The position numbers were made by a program, and so were the translations under genes. From positions 9,733 to 48,249 of the forward strand of contig JABSOX010000040.1 in assembly GCA_013215655.1 (NCBI GenBank): a stretch of DNA of 38,517 nt, given 5' to 3'. Shown piece after piece: positions 1 through 9,063 of this stretch (the stretch's first letter is position 1; each line of letters begins with the position of its first letter). Origin of the DNA: Colwellia sp. GTDB lineage: Bacteria; Pseudomonadota; Gammaproteobacteria; Enterobacterales; Alteromonadaceae. Below the pieces are notes generated by a model that was given only the letters and a program-made list of their open reading frames with translations, was not told the origin of the DNA and ran no database searches.

Positions 1-162
1 CACTCTCGGTCCACAGCCTGTTTCATCTCCCAATGTGGCTATTGCACGATAAGCTTTTTTTGAACTAGGCATAGGTGATATCCCCAGTTTTACCGTGCTA
101 TATATGATAGATACGGTAATTAACACCACGACGATAAGCAATAAAATATCAAGTACTAGCAA
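1..162 (-). CDS. Membrane-anchored class I SAM methyltransferase, N-terminal part (cut by window edge)
   Basis: An open frame runs off the left edge on the minus strand; 54 residues are visible. A hydrophobic stretch at residues 2-22 is followed by GISPMPSSKKAYRAI and then LGDETGCGPRV. From memory, this arrangement (one N-terminal membrane helix, then a Pro-Met-Pro-Ser-Ser segment) is typical of small membrane-anchored class I methyltransferases whose SAM-binding motif follows directly. The SAM motif itself lies outside the window, so the call rests on the N-terminus only. I chose the TTG at 162 because the frame has stops just upstream, there is no in-frame ATG before residue 31, and GAGAA sits about 9 bases before it. 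The ATG at 72 would remove the membrane segment. Confidence 0.5.
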   Translation of the reverse strand, partial: MLVLDILLLIVVVLITVSIIYSTVKLGISPMPSSKKAYRAIATLGDETGCGPRV

Positions 163-288
163 GGTAAAGTTCTCAAAAGAAGGAAGACATGTGATTCAAA
201 ATTATACGTTAACCGTGATGTATTTCTTACGCAAGTTATACTTTAGGTTTCATTTGTATTTTGACAACAGAGTCACTATTCTCTCCAA

Positions 289-2214
289 TCAAATGTATTT
301 ATTCTCTTGTGCAATCAATTCGACAAACTCTTTTTCAGGTAAGGGTTTACTTAATAAGTAGCCTTGAATTTGTTGACAACCTCTACTTTTGAGCCATTCA
401 AGTTGTTCTTGTTGCTCTACACCTTCGGCAACGATATTGAGGTTTAATTTATGTGCCATATCAATAATGAATTCAGTTACGAGTGGGTTAGTATCAATTA
501 GATCAATGAAGGCTTTATCTATTTTTAAGGTATCTAACGGTAGTGACTGTAATTGGCTTAAATTTGAGTAGCCAGTACCAAAATCGTCAATGGCAATGCT
601 ACAGCCTAATTCACGTAAAGACTCTAGTTGTTCTAGAGTATTTTCACTCTGAGCCATTGCTGACTCAGTAATCTCTATCTCTAATAATTTTGGATTGAAT
701 TGATGTTCATCCATTATTTGCCGTACAAGTTTATTCAGTGCGCCCTGTTTGGTCATAGAGATAGAAGAGTAATTAACAGCAATTTTCATTTCAAAACCAC
801 TTTTTGCAAGCTCTGTCGCTTTAAACCATGCTTTCTTCATCACGAGTGTATCTAAATCACTAATTAAGTCATATTCCTCTGCCAAAGTAATAAATACGAA
901 AGGAGAAATAGCATTACCTTTATAAGTCCAACGAGCTAATGCTTCGGCAGCGATCAGTTTTGGCTTGTTATTTTTGCACTCGTTGGGGATTATCGAATAT
1001 TTTGGTTGATAGTGAACATCTATTTCTTCTTTTTCTATTGCTGATATCAAAGCTTTTGCCATAGTTTGCTGTTGTCGATAATATTGTAATTGCGACAATT
1101 CTGCTTGCTTGATTGAATTAGACTTGATCAGTGTTTTTTGTGCCAGAACAATTTCAGCGGCGTTGAGAGTTTCAATAAAATTATCGCCATGATCTGGAAA
1201 TTTGGCAATACCAATTTCTATTGTCGTTTTCTTATTTTTTGTCGTAATGAGCGCTTTTATTCTCTTACGGAGAAACTCTTCGATAACAATGACGTTGTGT
1301 TTATTGTTAAGGCGTATATAAACAAATAAATTCCCTCCAAGCCTAGCGAGGTAACCTGAGTTCTGGTGATAACGTTCATTGCCAATTAATAATGACTTTA
1401 ATTGTTGGCTAATATTAATTATGGCATCATCACCGGCTTGATGACCATAGTTTTCATTGATCACACGTATACCGCGTATACGAATAAGAGCCATCTCAAA
1501 AGTGTACTTCTTGCTAACTAGATCTTCCGCATAAGCAATTAAAGAACGACGGTTAGCTAATTCGGTTAAGTCGTCTTTTAAGGTGAGTTCTTTAAATTGT
1601 TTTTCGTGATCTAAAATTATTTTTAAGAGAAAACCAATAGTTAAACCCAACCCATCGATATCCTTCATGAATTCAGAAACAAGTTTTTTTAATAGTAGTT
1701 CGTCGCCATAGATATTAGGTACAAACCACTGAATGGTGACAAGTAGCATTGACAAACTTAAGCCCAAAATAATGAAAACATCACCTAAGTTTTTGTTAGA
1801 GTTTTTAATAAAACTAATAATCACGACAAAGTGTAATACCAGTGCAAATATTCGGATTGCTAATACCGCTATTGAGGGAGGTATAAAGTTAACTAAAATA
1901 CTAAACAGGGTGGTTAAAATGAGCCCCGCAGTTAATAAATTTATTTTTTGGTTATATCGTAATGAGGCTAATGCTAAAAAGGACATGGCAAAGTAATAAA
2001 CGGTCAAATAATAGACAGAGTCAAAGTTAAGTATTAGCGATGCTGAATATAGCCCACGTGTCGATGCAAATAACGAAAATGAGATAATAAATAGAAAAAA
2101 ACCTTTACGTTTTGTTGAATAGATATAGATTAACGCTAAAGTTACAAAAACATACATAAGCGCTTTACTACTAACTCCGGCTAGTTCTGTTAAATCAACT
2201 TCAGCTAAAAGCAT
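289..2214 (-). CDS. Membrane GGDEF-EAL protein, probable c-di-GMP phosphodiesterase with degenerate GGDEF
   Basis: 641 residues. Six hydrophobic segments span about residues 18-165, then a GGDEF-like domain (about 205-365) and an EAL domain (about 380-635). The GGDEF signature reads GGNLF at 293-297, so both acidic residues needed for cyclase activity are absent and this domain is probably regulatory. The EAL domain keeps the known catalytic set: EAL at 424-426, Asn481, the EITE segment at 514-517, Asp543-Asp544 in DDFGTGYS, Lys564 and the EGVE glutamate at 597. Expected role: hydrolysis of c-di-GMP to pGpG at the inner membrane under control of the multi-helix sensor. It is followed on the same strand by the methyltransferase after 126 bases. 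Confidence 0.88.
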   Translation of the reverse strand: MLLAEVDLTELAGVSSKALMYVFVTLALIYIYSTKRKGFFLFIISFSLFASTRGLYSASLILNFDSVYYLTVYYFAMSFLALASLRYNQKINLLTAGLILTTLFSILVNFIPPSIAVLAIRIFALVLHFVVIISFIKNSNKNLGDVFIILGLSLSMLLVTIQWFVPNIYGDELLLKKLVSEFMKDIDGLGLTIGFLLKIILDHEKQFKELTLKDDLTELANRRSLIAYAEDLVSKKYTFEMALIRIRGIRVINENYGHQAGDDAIINISQQLKSLLIGNERYHQNSGYLARLGGNLFVYIRLNNKHNVIVIEEFLRKRIKALITTKNKKTTIEIGIAKFPDHGDNFIETLNAAEIVLAQKTLIKSNSIKQAELSQLQYYRQQQTMAKALISAIEKEEIDVHYQPKYSIIPNECKNNKPKLIAAEALARWTYKGNAISPFVFITLAEEYDLISDLDTLVMKKAWFKATELAKSGFEMKIAVNYSSISMTKQGALNKLVRQIMDEHQFNPKLLEIEITESAMAQSENTLEQLESLRELGCSIAIDDFGTGYSNLSQLQSLPLDTLKIDKAFIDLIDTNPLVTEFIIDMAHKLNLNIVAEGVEQQEQLEWLKSRGCQQIQGYLLSKPLPEKEFVELIAQENKYI

Positions 2215-2417
2215 AAATTATCTCTCTCTGCTTTGGTGTATGAGTTCTTGTTTATATTTTAGATGTATTTGAGCGCATTTTTATTATCGAAGTATAGGCT
2301 CAACTAGGGGGATATGACAAAGTTAGCATAGTAATGATTGATACTATTTGTTAACTATCCAATCACTTGTTTAGGAAAGTTTTGTTGAATATCTACCTTA
2401 GCTCATCCCTTTGTTAA

Positions 2418-2708
2418 TCTCAAAATAAACCAACAAAATTTAAGGTTGTACTGATCACGGCTTTGCTTTTTAGTTCGACCAACCTTGTTGGCTTTATAGA
2501 TCCTGTTGTTTTTGGCAAACTCGATTTTAGGATGATATTTGCTCAAGTCCTATTCTCTTTCAGCATTGGTTTAATTCTGTCTACAGCCAAATTGACGTTA
2601 AATTCACTCTGGCTAGTGATAATTGCAAATCTTATTTTTAAATTTTATGTTTTCGCCGTATCAGGATCTGTAGAGGAATATTGGGTTTATTTCTCGAAAA
2701 AGCACTAA
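2418..2708 (+). pseudogene. Remnant of a CPBP/CAAX-type intramembrane protease (C-terminal half)
   Basis: The frame is open from 2418 (just after a TAA) to the stop at 2708. Its best initiation codon is a TTG at 2463, with no convincing ribosome binding site. It contains two hydrophobic segments with the layout of the end of CPBP proteins: an ALLFSSTNL segment where the family has a phenylalanine-x-x-x-histidine motif, then SIGLILSTAKLTLNSLWLV leading to ANLIFKF where the family has a histidine and FN. The conserved histidines are replaced and the N-terminal glutamate pair motif is missing. I infer a decayed fragment. A small membrane protein of unknown function is the alternative. Confidence 0.4.
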
Positions 2709-2823
2709 TACTGACAGGCTTGCTGAACTCTCTTATTAAGTAGGTGACCCTATTTACACTGTTTATTCGGCTACTTATTAGAATAAGCATAGATATTACA
2801 CTGTCCCTTGATTATGATGTTTC

Positions 2824-3561
2824 ATGATTGAACTGGATAAACAAATGACCCTAATGAAAGAACACCTAAAAGTATTAGTCGACTTACTAACAAAAAACGA
2901 CCTCAAAGCTTTATTACAACATTATCTAGCCTCAAATGAGTCTGAAAATGTGGTTCAGCTTGCTTTTATGTTTCAACAAGCACAAACACAGCTCACTCAT
3001 TTTGAATTTTATCAAGAGCTTGTTACTAAGTTGATTGGCAGTAAAACGTTGCCCATTGCGGTGATCAGTAAAATTAGTAGCAATGATACCTTGAGTTTTT
3101 TTACGCCGGCATTACAACTTGAGGAAAATTTTACTACCAGAGATGATCGACAACGTAATGTTTTGCATTATTTGTTTGTTGGTAAGCAACTTACCGAAAA
3201 GGATCAGTCGCCACCTTTTAATTACATACGTTCGATGATGTTATTTGAAACTAATGAAACGTTACGGACTGCTTTGTGTCAGCGCGACAATAACAACTTT
3301 ACTCCTCTTGAGGCGTACTTAACTATCAATAAAAATTTTACGCCTTTGCCTGCTCATGAGCTTATCGCTTTATTTGCTTTAATTGAAATAGAGAGTAAAC
3401 AACAAGCGGTTGTTGAAGGAAATTATCAAGTAGTGGTGCAAGCCGTTAATAAACTTTTTCATAACCAAAAACAAATAATCAATAGTGAGCTACAGCGCTT
3501 AATACTGATTGCTGCCTATTATGAAAGGACAATTGAACACGTAGTGAATGATGTGCTTTAA
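2824..3561 (+). CDS. Hypothetical protein with ankyrin-like segments
   Basis: 245 residues, no signal peptide or membrane helix, so probably cytoplasmic and largely helical. I do not recognise a named family. Two stretches resemble ankyrin repeat starts: RQRNVLHYLF (about residues 113-122) and RDNNNFTPLEAYL (about 159-171), each placing an Asn before a hydrophobic helix as in ankyrin loops. The N-terminal 100 residues are a leucine- and glutamine-rich helical region. The ATG at 2824 has no clear Shine-Dalgarno sequence, and a second ATG lies 7 codons further in. It stands alone, with more than 100 bases free on each side. A protein-binding scaffold is possible but speculative. Confidence 0.6.
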   Translation: MIELDKQMTLMKEHLKVLVDLLTKNDLKALLQHYLASNESENVVQLAFMFQQAQTQLTHFEFYQELVTKLIGSKTLPIAVISKISSNDTLSFFTPALQLEENFTTRDDRQRNVLHYLFVGKQLTEKDQSPPFNYIRSMMLFETNETLRTALCQRDNNNFTPLEAYLTINKNFTPLPAHELIALFALIEIESKQQAVVEGNYQVVVQAVNKLFHNQKQIINSELQRLILIAAYYERTIEHVVNDVL

Positions 3562-3791
3562 AGGTTAATTACAGAAATATAAATGAAGTGGTCAAACAAA
3601 ATGTATGAGGTTACATCACTAATTACGAACATCTACACAGTAAAACCGAACAACAGTTAGTTTTATTTCTTGCTGTAAAAATCTAAACTTATGATATTTA
3701 AGTCTAATATTAAATTGTGTCATTGGCATAGAACTTCCAATGTAGTGATCACTACTGAAATAACGCAACCATTTTGATACAAAGGAATTTT

Positions 3792-4769
3792 ATGAATAAG
3801 ACACTATTAATGGGATTACTGCTCACCGTATTTTTAACTATTGATATTCAAGCTGTCGAAGCAAAAAGTCTCAATAATGAACCATCAACTAATGGCATTG
3901 CCTCATTAAATCAAAAGCAATGGATTCATGGTTCACAAGACTGTAAAGCTAACAAGGATCCTGCTATTGAAGTTTTTCAATACGATGAGTCGAGTTATAT
4001 ATTACGGCAAAATAAATGTCTTAGTTACGAAGCGCCTTTTATTTACGTATTCATTGGCGATGAGAAAACACTGGTGGTTGATACGGGGGCAACAGCAAGT
4101 TCTAAGAGTTTTCCTCTTTATGAAACAATTCAATCATTAACTAAAAAACACTTAGTTGACGGTGAAGTTGATAAACGTCAAATTTTGGTCGTACATTCTC
4201 ATAGTCACAGTGATCATTATGGTGCTGACAGCCAGTTTATAGGACAAGCTAATGTTACGGTCGTCGCTCCTAATAGTGATGGCATCAATGAATACTTCGC
4301 GTTTGAAAACTGGCCAGAGCAACAAACTAAACTTGACCTAGGAGGACGTAGCATTACGATAATTCCAACGCCCGGTCATCAAGAAGAAGCTATTTCCATA
4401 TACGACTCACAAACCCAATGGTTGCTTACCGGAGATACATTCTATCCCGGTTATGTTTATGTTAAAAACTGGAATGATTATAAAAATAGTATCGCTCGTT
4501 TGCTCTCATTTACAAAAAATCATGATGTCAGTGCAATATTAGGTGCGCATATTGAAATGAAGAGCAAAGCGGGAGAGTATTACGAAATAGGAACTATCTA
4601 TCAACCAGATGAATCTCCTTTACCTTTAATGCCAATAGACTTAGCGACTTTAAATACAAAGCTTCAACAAGCAACTAAACCTGCAAAAATATCACTCAAC
4701 AGATTGATTGTTGAACCTTTAGGGGCTTTACCTAAATTAATCAGCAGTATTGTTAGTTGGTTTATGTAA
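3792..4769 (+). CDS. Secreted metallo-beta-lactamase-fold hydrolase
   Basis: 325 residues from the ATG at 3792, chosen because AAAGGAA lies 7-8 bases upstream and the protein then opens with a normal signal peptide (MNKTLLMGLLLTVFLTIDIQA). An ATG 18 bases earlier has no such site. The MBL zinc ligands all appear to be present: HSHSDH at residues 137-142, the histidine of PTPGH at 197, the aspartate of LLTGDTF at 216 and the histidine of GAHIE at 254. It is therefore probably an active binuclear zinc hydrolase in the periplasm or outside the cell. The substrate is unknown; beta-lactamase, lactonase or glyoxalase-like activity cannot be separated by eye. It contrasts with the three degenerate MBL paralogs at 17-22 kb. 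It converges on the regulator that ends at 4790. Confidence 0.85.
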   Translation: MNKTLLMGLLLTVFLTIDIQAVEAKSLNNEPSTNGIASLNQKQWIHGSQDCKANKDPAIEVFQYDESSYILRQNKCLSYEAPFIYVFIGDEKTLVVDTGATASSKSFPLYETIQSLTKKHLVDGEVDKRQILVVHSHSHSDHYGADSQFIGQANVTVVAPNSDGINEYFAFENWPEQQTKLDLGGRSITIIPTPGHQEEAISIYDSQTQWLLTGDTFYPGYVYVKNWNDYKNSIARLLSFTKNHDVSAILGAHIEMKSKAGEYYEIGTIYQPDESPLPLMPIDLATLNTKLQQATKPAKISLNRLIVEPLGALPKLISSIVSWFM

Positions 4770-4789
4770 ATTACAGTAAGAATAAGTTG

Positions 4790-6892
4790 TTACTTCAATT
4801 TTATTAAATAGATATCAGCGGTAAATTCTTTTATTTCTGCGGTGACAATAAGGTCATCGTGAACATCAAAGTAGTTAAATGCAGCGTTTGATTGAAAATA
4901 AAGTGCGACCTTATCGGACTTTGGTTCATAGCTAACTATTTGTGTAGAAGGGATGCTTTCTCTTTTTAGATAATAAAAGACACCACTAACAAATTTCCAG
5001 CTTTGGAAGGGCACGTTAATTTTTTCGGTTAGCTTGGTGGGTATTGCTGACAGATTTGATAAAGGCAATTGCCAAAGACCGGTTTGACCTTGGCGAGAAA
5101 AGTAAATCACTTTACCTTCCTCGTCTGCCTTAACTACATTACCCCCTTGTTCAGTAAGTAAAGTGAGCTCAGTATTCTCAATTGATGTTTGCCAAATTAA
5201 CCATTCCCCCTCTTTTTTAGATGTAAACAATACCTGTTTATTATCTGTTGACCACGTTGGATTAAGTGGTTTTTCAATGGTAGCGGTATCTAGTTTAAAA
5301 AAATGTTGTCGATTAAAATCATAAACCTGAATGCTTGAGGTTTTATCTTTAATCGCCATAAGTACTATTTTACTGTTATCGGGAGAAAATGAAATATGCT
5401 TAAATAACGTGTTTTCGGGTTTTACTAATCTTTTATGTTGTTGTTTATCTAGGTCGTATAACCAAAGTTCTGAGCCATTTTCTAATAGCCGTATATATAC
5501 AACAATTTTACCATTAGGCGAAAATATTGCCTCTCGTTCAAATTTTGATGATGGCAACTCAGTCACCAATGTTGCTTCACTTTCACCAATACGCTGTTTA
5601 ATTACAATATTGGCGTTGCTTTGTAAATCTGCAAAGACTAAGTTTTTACTGGTTTTATTAAAGCTTGGATGTAGTAACCCCGTACCATTAATACGGGTAA
5701 AATATTCTTTGCCATTCTTGATGTTCAATACCATCAATTCTGAACGATTGTTATCATCAGAAACAAAGATAATAGAACTATCGTCTAACCAGTCTAAACC
5801 CAATACTGTTGGAGATTTAAGAGGATATTCTGTTTCCTTATTATTGGTTAGATCTAAAACAATAATATTATCAACGCCACTGTTATTGGTACGAGTAAAA
5901 GCGATCAATTTGCCATTAGCGGAAGTCGCAGGATTTGCATCGCCAATTACATTAATTGGTGGGGAGCTTAGTTTAGTTAATTGTTTAGTTTCTAAATCAA
6001 AATTATATAAGGCCAATACGCCCTTATTAATAGATGACTTAGTAAAAATTAGTGAATTATTTTGATGATGCCACAATAATGATTTTCGCATGGTACGAAT
6101 TAATTCACCTGAACATTCCGATATAAAGTGACTAGGACCGCCTAATACTTCGACGATTCTTATCGTGCATGTTGAACCGTTCATATGAATATAGGCTATT
6201 TGTTTACCATCATTTGACCATACCGGATTACCGTAAAGGCCAGCAATATCGTTTAGCTCTCGTTCATCTCCAGATGTTAGTTGTTTTATAATAAGTTTGT
6301 TTGTTTGCAAGCCTTTTGCTGCACGGATAAATGCAATTTGTTTGCTGTTAGGGGATAACGTCGGAAATATCTCAAGTTCTTGATGACTGGTTACGGATTC
6401 AACTGAATAATTTTGGTTAAAATCAAAAGCGGCTGGTGGTGAAGAAAAATAATTGAAATAAAGGTAATACAAAAGAAAGAAGCTAGTGATAGTGATCAAG
6501 GAAATGACAGTCAATTTTTTTGCGGATTGGTTATTATGATTAACCGTAGCAATACTAACGTTAGCTTTTAAGCAATATCCTTTTTTCGGAATAGTCTCGA
6601 TATATTGCTGGCACTCATTGTCTGCCACTAATACACGACGTAGCTTACCAATCATGTTATTCAAGGTATCATCTGTCGCTGAAACTTCAGGCCATACATT
6701 GGCAATCAAATCTTCTCTTAATAGTACTTCATCAGGGAATTTCGCTAAATAGTTCAAGAGTTGTATGATTTTAGGTTGAACTTTAACTATTTGTTCACCC
6801 TTTTGAAGAGTTAAAGCTAAAGGGTCAACTAACCAAGCACCTATTTGTAGCTTTTGTTGTTCTTGCTGTTTTGGGTCGATGCTCTTTTCCAC
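4790..6892 (-). CDS. CadC-like transmembrane transcriptional regulator with periplasmic TolB-like propeller
   Basis: 700 residues. Residues about 15-110 form an OmpR/PhoB-type winged helix (Trans_reg_C): VQPKIIQLLNYLAKFP, then VLLREDLIANVWPE, then NMIGKLRRVL and IETIPKKGYCL. One membrane helix at about 128-150 follows, then some 540 periplasmic residues with repeated PD40/TolB-type blades such as LSPNSKQIAFIR, WSNDGKQIAYIH, TSANGKLIAFTR and FSPDNSKIVLM. Known members of this architecture (CadC, ToxR type) bind DNA while membrane-bound and sense through the periplasmic part, without a phosphoacceptor domain. The targets are not known. The nearest candidates are the convergent MBL hydrolase and the exported-protein cluster that starts divergently at 7156, across a 263-base gap. 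Confidence 0.85.
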   Translation of the reverse strand: MEKSIDPKQQEQQKLQIGAWLVDPLALTLQKGEQIVKVQPKIIQLLNYLAKFPDEVLLREDLIANVWPEVSATDDTLNNMIGKLRRVLVADNECQQYIETIPKKGYCLKANVSIATVNHNNQSAKKLTVISLITITSFFLLYYLYFNYFSSPPAAFDFNQNYSVESVTSHQELEIFPTLSPNSKQIAFIRAAKGLQTNKLIIKQLTSGDERELNDIAGLYGNPVWSNDGKQIAYIHMNGSTCTIRIVEVLGGPSHFISECSGELIRTMRKSLLWHHQNNSLIFTKSSINKGVLALYNFDLETKQLTKLSSPPINVIGDANPATSANGKLIAFTRTNNSGVDNIIVLDLTNNKETEYPLKSPTVLGLDWLDDSSIIFVSDDNNRSELMVLNIKNGKEYFTRINGTGLLHPSFNKTSKNLVFADLQSNANIVIKQRIGESEATLVTELPSSKFEREAIFSPNGKIVVYIRLLENGSELWLYDLDKQQHKRLVKPENTLFKHISFSPDNSKIVLMAIKDKTSSIQVYDFNRQHFFKLDTATIEKPLNPTWSTDNKQVLFTSKKEGEWLIWQTSIENTELTLLTEQGGNVVKADEEGKVIYFSRQGQTGLWQLPLSNLSAIPTKLTEKINVPFQSWKFVSGVFYYLKRESIPSTQIVSYEPKSDKVALYFQSNAAFNYFDVHDDLIVTAEIKEFTADIYLIKLK

Positions 6893-7155
6893 TTGTCTTT
6901 TTACTTTATATTTATCTTATCGTAATTAGAGTGAATGTTTAGTCAATATCTTTCAAATAAATGATTTTTATCTTTTTACTCGCTTCATAAAATTTATATT
7001 TCCAAATTTAAGTACTGATTATTATATAGAACCGTATTTTTAACTTGTTGAAATTAATAAGGAAGAAAAAGGTTAGATTTTTTTTAGGATAAATAGCGCA
7101 GTAATTTCAGTCTTAGCGGTAATCTTCACCCAACATTTATTTGGAGATTTAAGTA

Positions 7156-8169
7156 ATGAATAAAAAGTTATTTACTAAGCCTTTTGTTTTCATATTAACA
7201 ACAATGTTTTTGTTATCTGCTTGTAACAACAGCAAAACCAGTAAAATTGAACACAGTGGTATTCAAGTTAGAAGTGATTTTCCTTATGAGTCAATGTTTG
7301 TCGAAGTAAATGGCGCAAAAATGCACTTTGTTGATACGGGTGGCAAGGGCACTCCCATCTTAATGATCCATGGTCAACCGACGTGGTCGTATTTATGGCG
7401 CAATGTTATTCCTCATCTGGAGAACAATCATAGAGTTATTGCCGTTGATCTTATTGGTTTTGGTAAATCAGATAAACCCAATATTAACTATACCATTGAA
7501 GAGCATGCTGTTTATTTAGAAGCTTTTATTCAAGCACTTGATTTAAAAGATCTTACCTTAGTTGTTCATGACTGGGGGGGATTTTTAGGTTTTGATTATG
7601 CCGCAAAACATCCTAGTCGTATTAAAGCTTTAGCCTTTATGGAAACGGTAATACCCGATAAGCCTTTGATAAATAAAAAGCCTGAAATAGCGCCTGAAAA
7701 CATGAAAGGCTTCGCTAAAATTCTCGCTATGTTAAGCACAAAAGGTGTTGGAGAAAAAATGATCTATGAAGACAACATGTTCATTGAACAAATATTACCA
7801 AGCGCGATGTTGCATAAATTATCAGATGATGAAATGGACGCCTATCGAGAACCTTTTGATAAAGGAAAAAATCGCCTACCTATGTTGCAGTTCCCTCGAG
7901 AAGTCGGAATTTTAGGAAATGCTTCAGATTACGTTATTAAGGCAAGAAACGATTTTACACAGTATTTAATTTCTACCCATGTACCCGCATTGTTATTAAC
8001 TTTTTCACCGGGTGCCTTGGTTAATCAGGAAAAAATAGATTGGGTAAAAAATAATATGAAAAATGTATCCGTTAAACACATTGGCAAAGCAATACATTTT
8101 GTTCAAGAAGATCACCCAGAAGCTATTGGTTCAACTATTGCGCAATGGCTTAAAAGCGAAAACTTGTAA
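7156..8169 (+). CDS. Haloalkane-dehalogenase-like alpha/beta hydrolase, lipoprotein
   Basis: 337 residues. The N-terminus ends in a lipobox LSAC with Cys23, so it is probably a membrane-anchored lipoprotein. The hydrolase core follows the haloalkane dehalogenase pattern: HGQPTWSYLWRN at 72-83, nucleophile Asp139 in VVHDWGG with the halide-binding Trp140, a glutamate at 163 in AFMET at the place of the catalytic acid of subfamily HLD-II, and His314 in GKAIHFVQEDHP. The second halide-binding position, Asn in HLD-II enzymes, is Gln74 here. Substrate could be a haloalkane, an epoxide or something else; the fold also includes Renilla-type luciferase. Export is atypical, since characterised dehalogenases are mostly cytoplasmic. 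GGAGA lies 6-10 bases before the ATG. It is first in a same-strand run with the next two genes. Confidence 0.82.
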   Translation: MNKKLFTKPFVFILTTMFLLSACNNSKTSKIEHSGIQVRSDFPYESMFVEVNGAKMHFVDTGGKGTPILMIHGQPTWSYLWRNVIPHLENNHRVIAVDLIGFGKSDKPNINYTIEEHAVYLEAFIQALDLKDLTLVVHDWGGFLGFDYAAKHPSRIKALAFMETVIPDKPLINKKPEIAPENMKGFAKILAMLSTKGVGEKMIYEDNMFIEQILPSAMLHKLSDDEMDAYREPFDKGKNRLPMLQFPREVGILGNASDYVIKARNDFTQYLISTHVPALLLTFSPGALVNQEKIDWVKNNMKNVSVKHIGKAIHFVQEDHPEAIGSTIAQWLKSENL

Positions 8170-8223
8170 TTAACTCAATTGGCTCGAGTTAAATTAACTC
8201 AATTTAACTGAATTTAACTGAAA
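8170..8223 (+). repeat. TTAACT box array: three 10-bp direct repeats plus an inverted box
   Basis: TTAACT occurs at 8170, 8194, 8204 and 8214, the last three exactly 10 bases apart (units TTAACTCAAT, TTAACTGAAT, TTAACTGAAA). The inverted form AGTTAA is at 8187. The array fills the gap between the dehalogenase-like gene and the next gene and ends about 10 bases before its Shine-Dalgarno sequence. Helical-turn spacing suggests either a regulator-binding array or simple slippage. The inverted pair TTAACTC/GAGTTAA can also form a short hairpin. Confidence 0.5.
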
Positions 8224-8242
8224 TCGAAAAAAGGAATAAATC

Positions 8243-8986
8243 ATGAAAACTAAATCATTAACACTATTCAAGGCCTTAAGTGTAACCGCTGCTTTGAGTT
8301 TTACTGCTGTATTGAGTGGTACTGCATCGGCTGCGACTCTAAGCCATGTGTTTAAACAAGGTGAAGTGATGTGTTTAGTCTCTTCGATAAATCAGGAAAA
8401 TAATGCTGAACTTAAAAGTGCATATTTTCAAGGCGTATTTCCCGTGGCAAAGCAAATTGGCTTTGAGTTTATTGTCAATTTATATGTTGATAAGCAACTA
8501 GCAGGTAACCATGCTGCTCCCGCTTTTTCTTTAATAAAACTACCCAGTACTCAGGCGAAAATAGATTTGAATAACAAACATCTCGTTGAGTGGGGACATT
8601 TTAGAAAGCAACGACCACAAATATGGAAGGAGTTAATTGCACGTGAATATGAGATGACGCGTGATTTAACGCTAAATTTGGATGACGAAAAATACTATCA
8701 AGTTGAAACATTTTGGGTACAACGAGATAGAGGGCTTGAGTTTGTGCAGTTTCGCAATGATGTAGAAGCAACTATTGGACAATATCAGGGCAAGGTTTTA
8801 TACAAGGCCGGTTTGCCTAGTGACTATGAAACGTTAGGTAGTAATAGGGCGCCATCTCATATGGTGATCACAGAATGGCAAAGTAAAGCTGCATTTGAGG
8901 ACTTTGCAAAACAGAAACAAGCTCAGCCGTTTAAATACCTAGGTGGTTACAATGCATGGTTAATGAAACCACGTATTCAAGCTTAA
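8243..8986 (+). CDS. Exported protein of unknown function
   Basis: 247 residues with a clear signal peptide (about 1-30, ending SGTASAA), preceded by AAAAAAGGAA. I do not recognise the family with confidence. The mature part seems to have two similar halves: one around ELKSAYFQGVFPVAKQIGF and one around ITEWQSKAAFEDFAKQKQAQ ending GGYNAWLMKPRIQA. The second half resembles dimeric alpha/beta-barrel proteins (DUF1330/NIPSNAP-like), where a conserved strand is followed by a helix and an aromatic C-terminal strand. That comparison is an impression. It lies 73 bases after the dehalogenase-like lipoprotein and 77 bases before the methyltransferase-fold lipoprotein, so a shared role in the envelope is plausible. 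Confidence 0.7.
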   Translation: MKTKSLTLFKALSVTAALSFTAVLSGTASAATLSHVFKQGEVMCLVSSINQENNAELKSAYFQGVFPVAKQIGFEFIVNLYVDKQLAGNHAAPAFSLIKLPSTQAKIDLNNKHLVEWGHFRKQRPQIWKELIAREYEMTRDLTLNLDDEKYYQVETFWVQRDRGLEFVQFRNDVEATIGQYQGKVLYKAGLPSDYETLGSNRAPSHMVITEWQSKAAFEDFAKQKQAQPFKYLGGYNAWLMKPRIQA

Positions 8987-9063
8987 CTGTTAACAAGTGT
9001 AATCGCTAAATGGTCACTCTATAAATTTTCACTTTATAAATTAATAAGTAAACAGGAAATATT

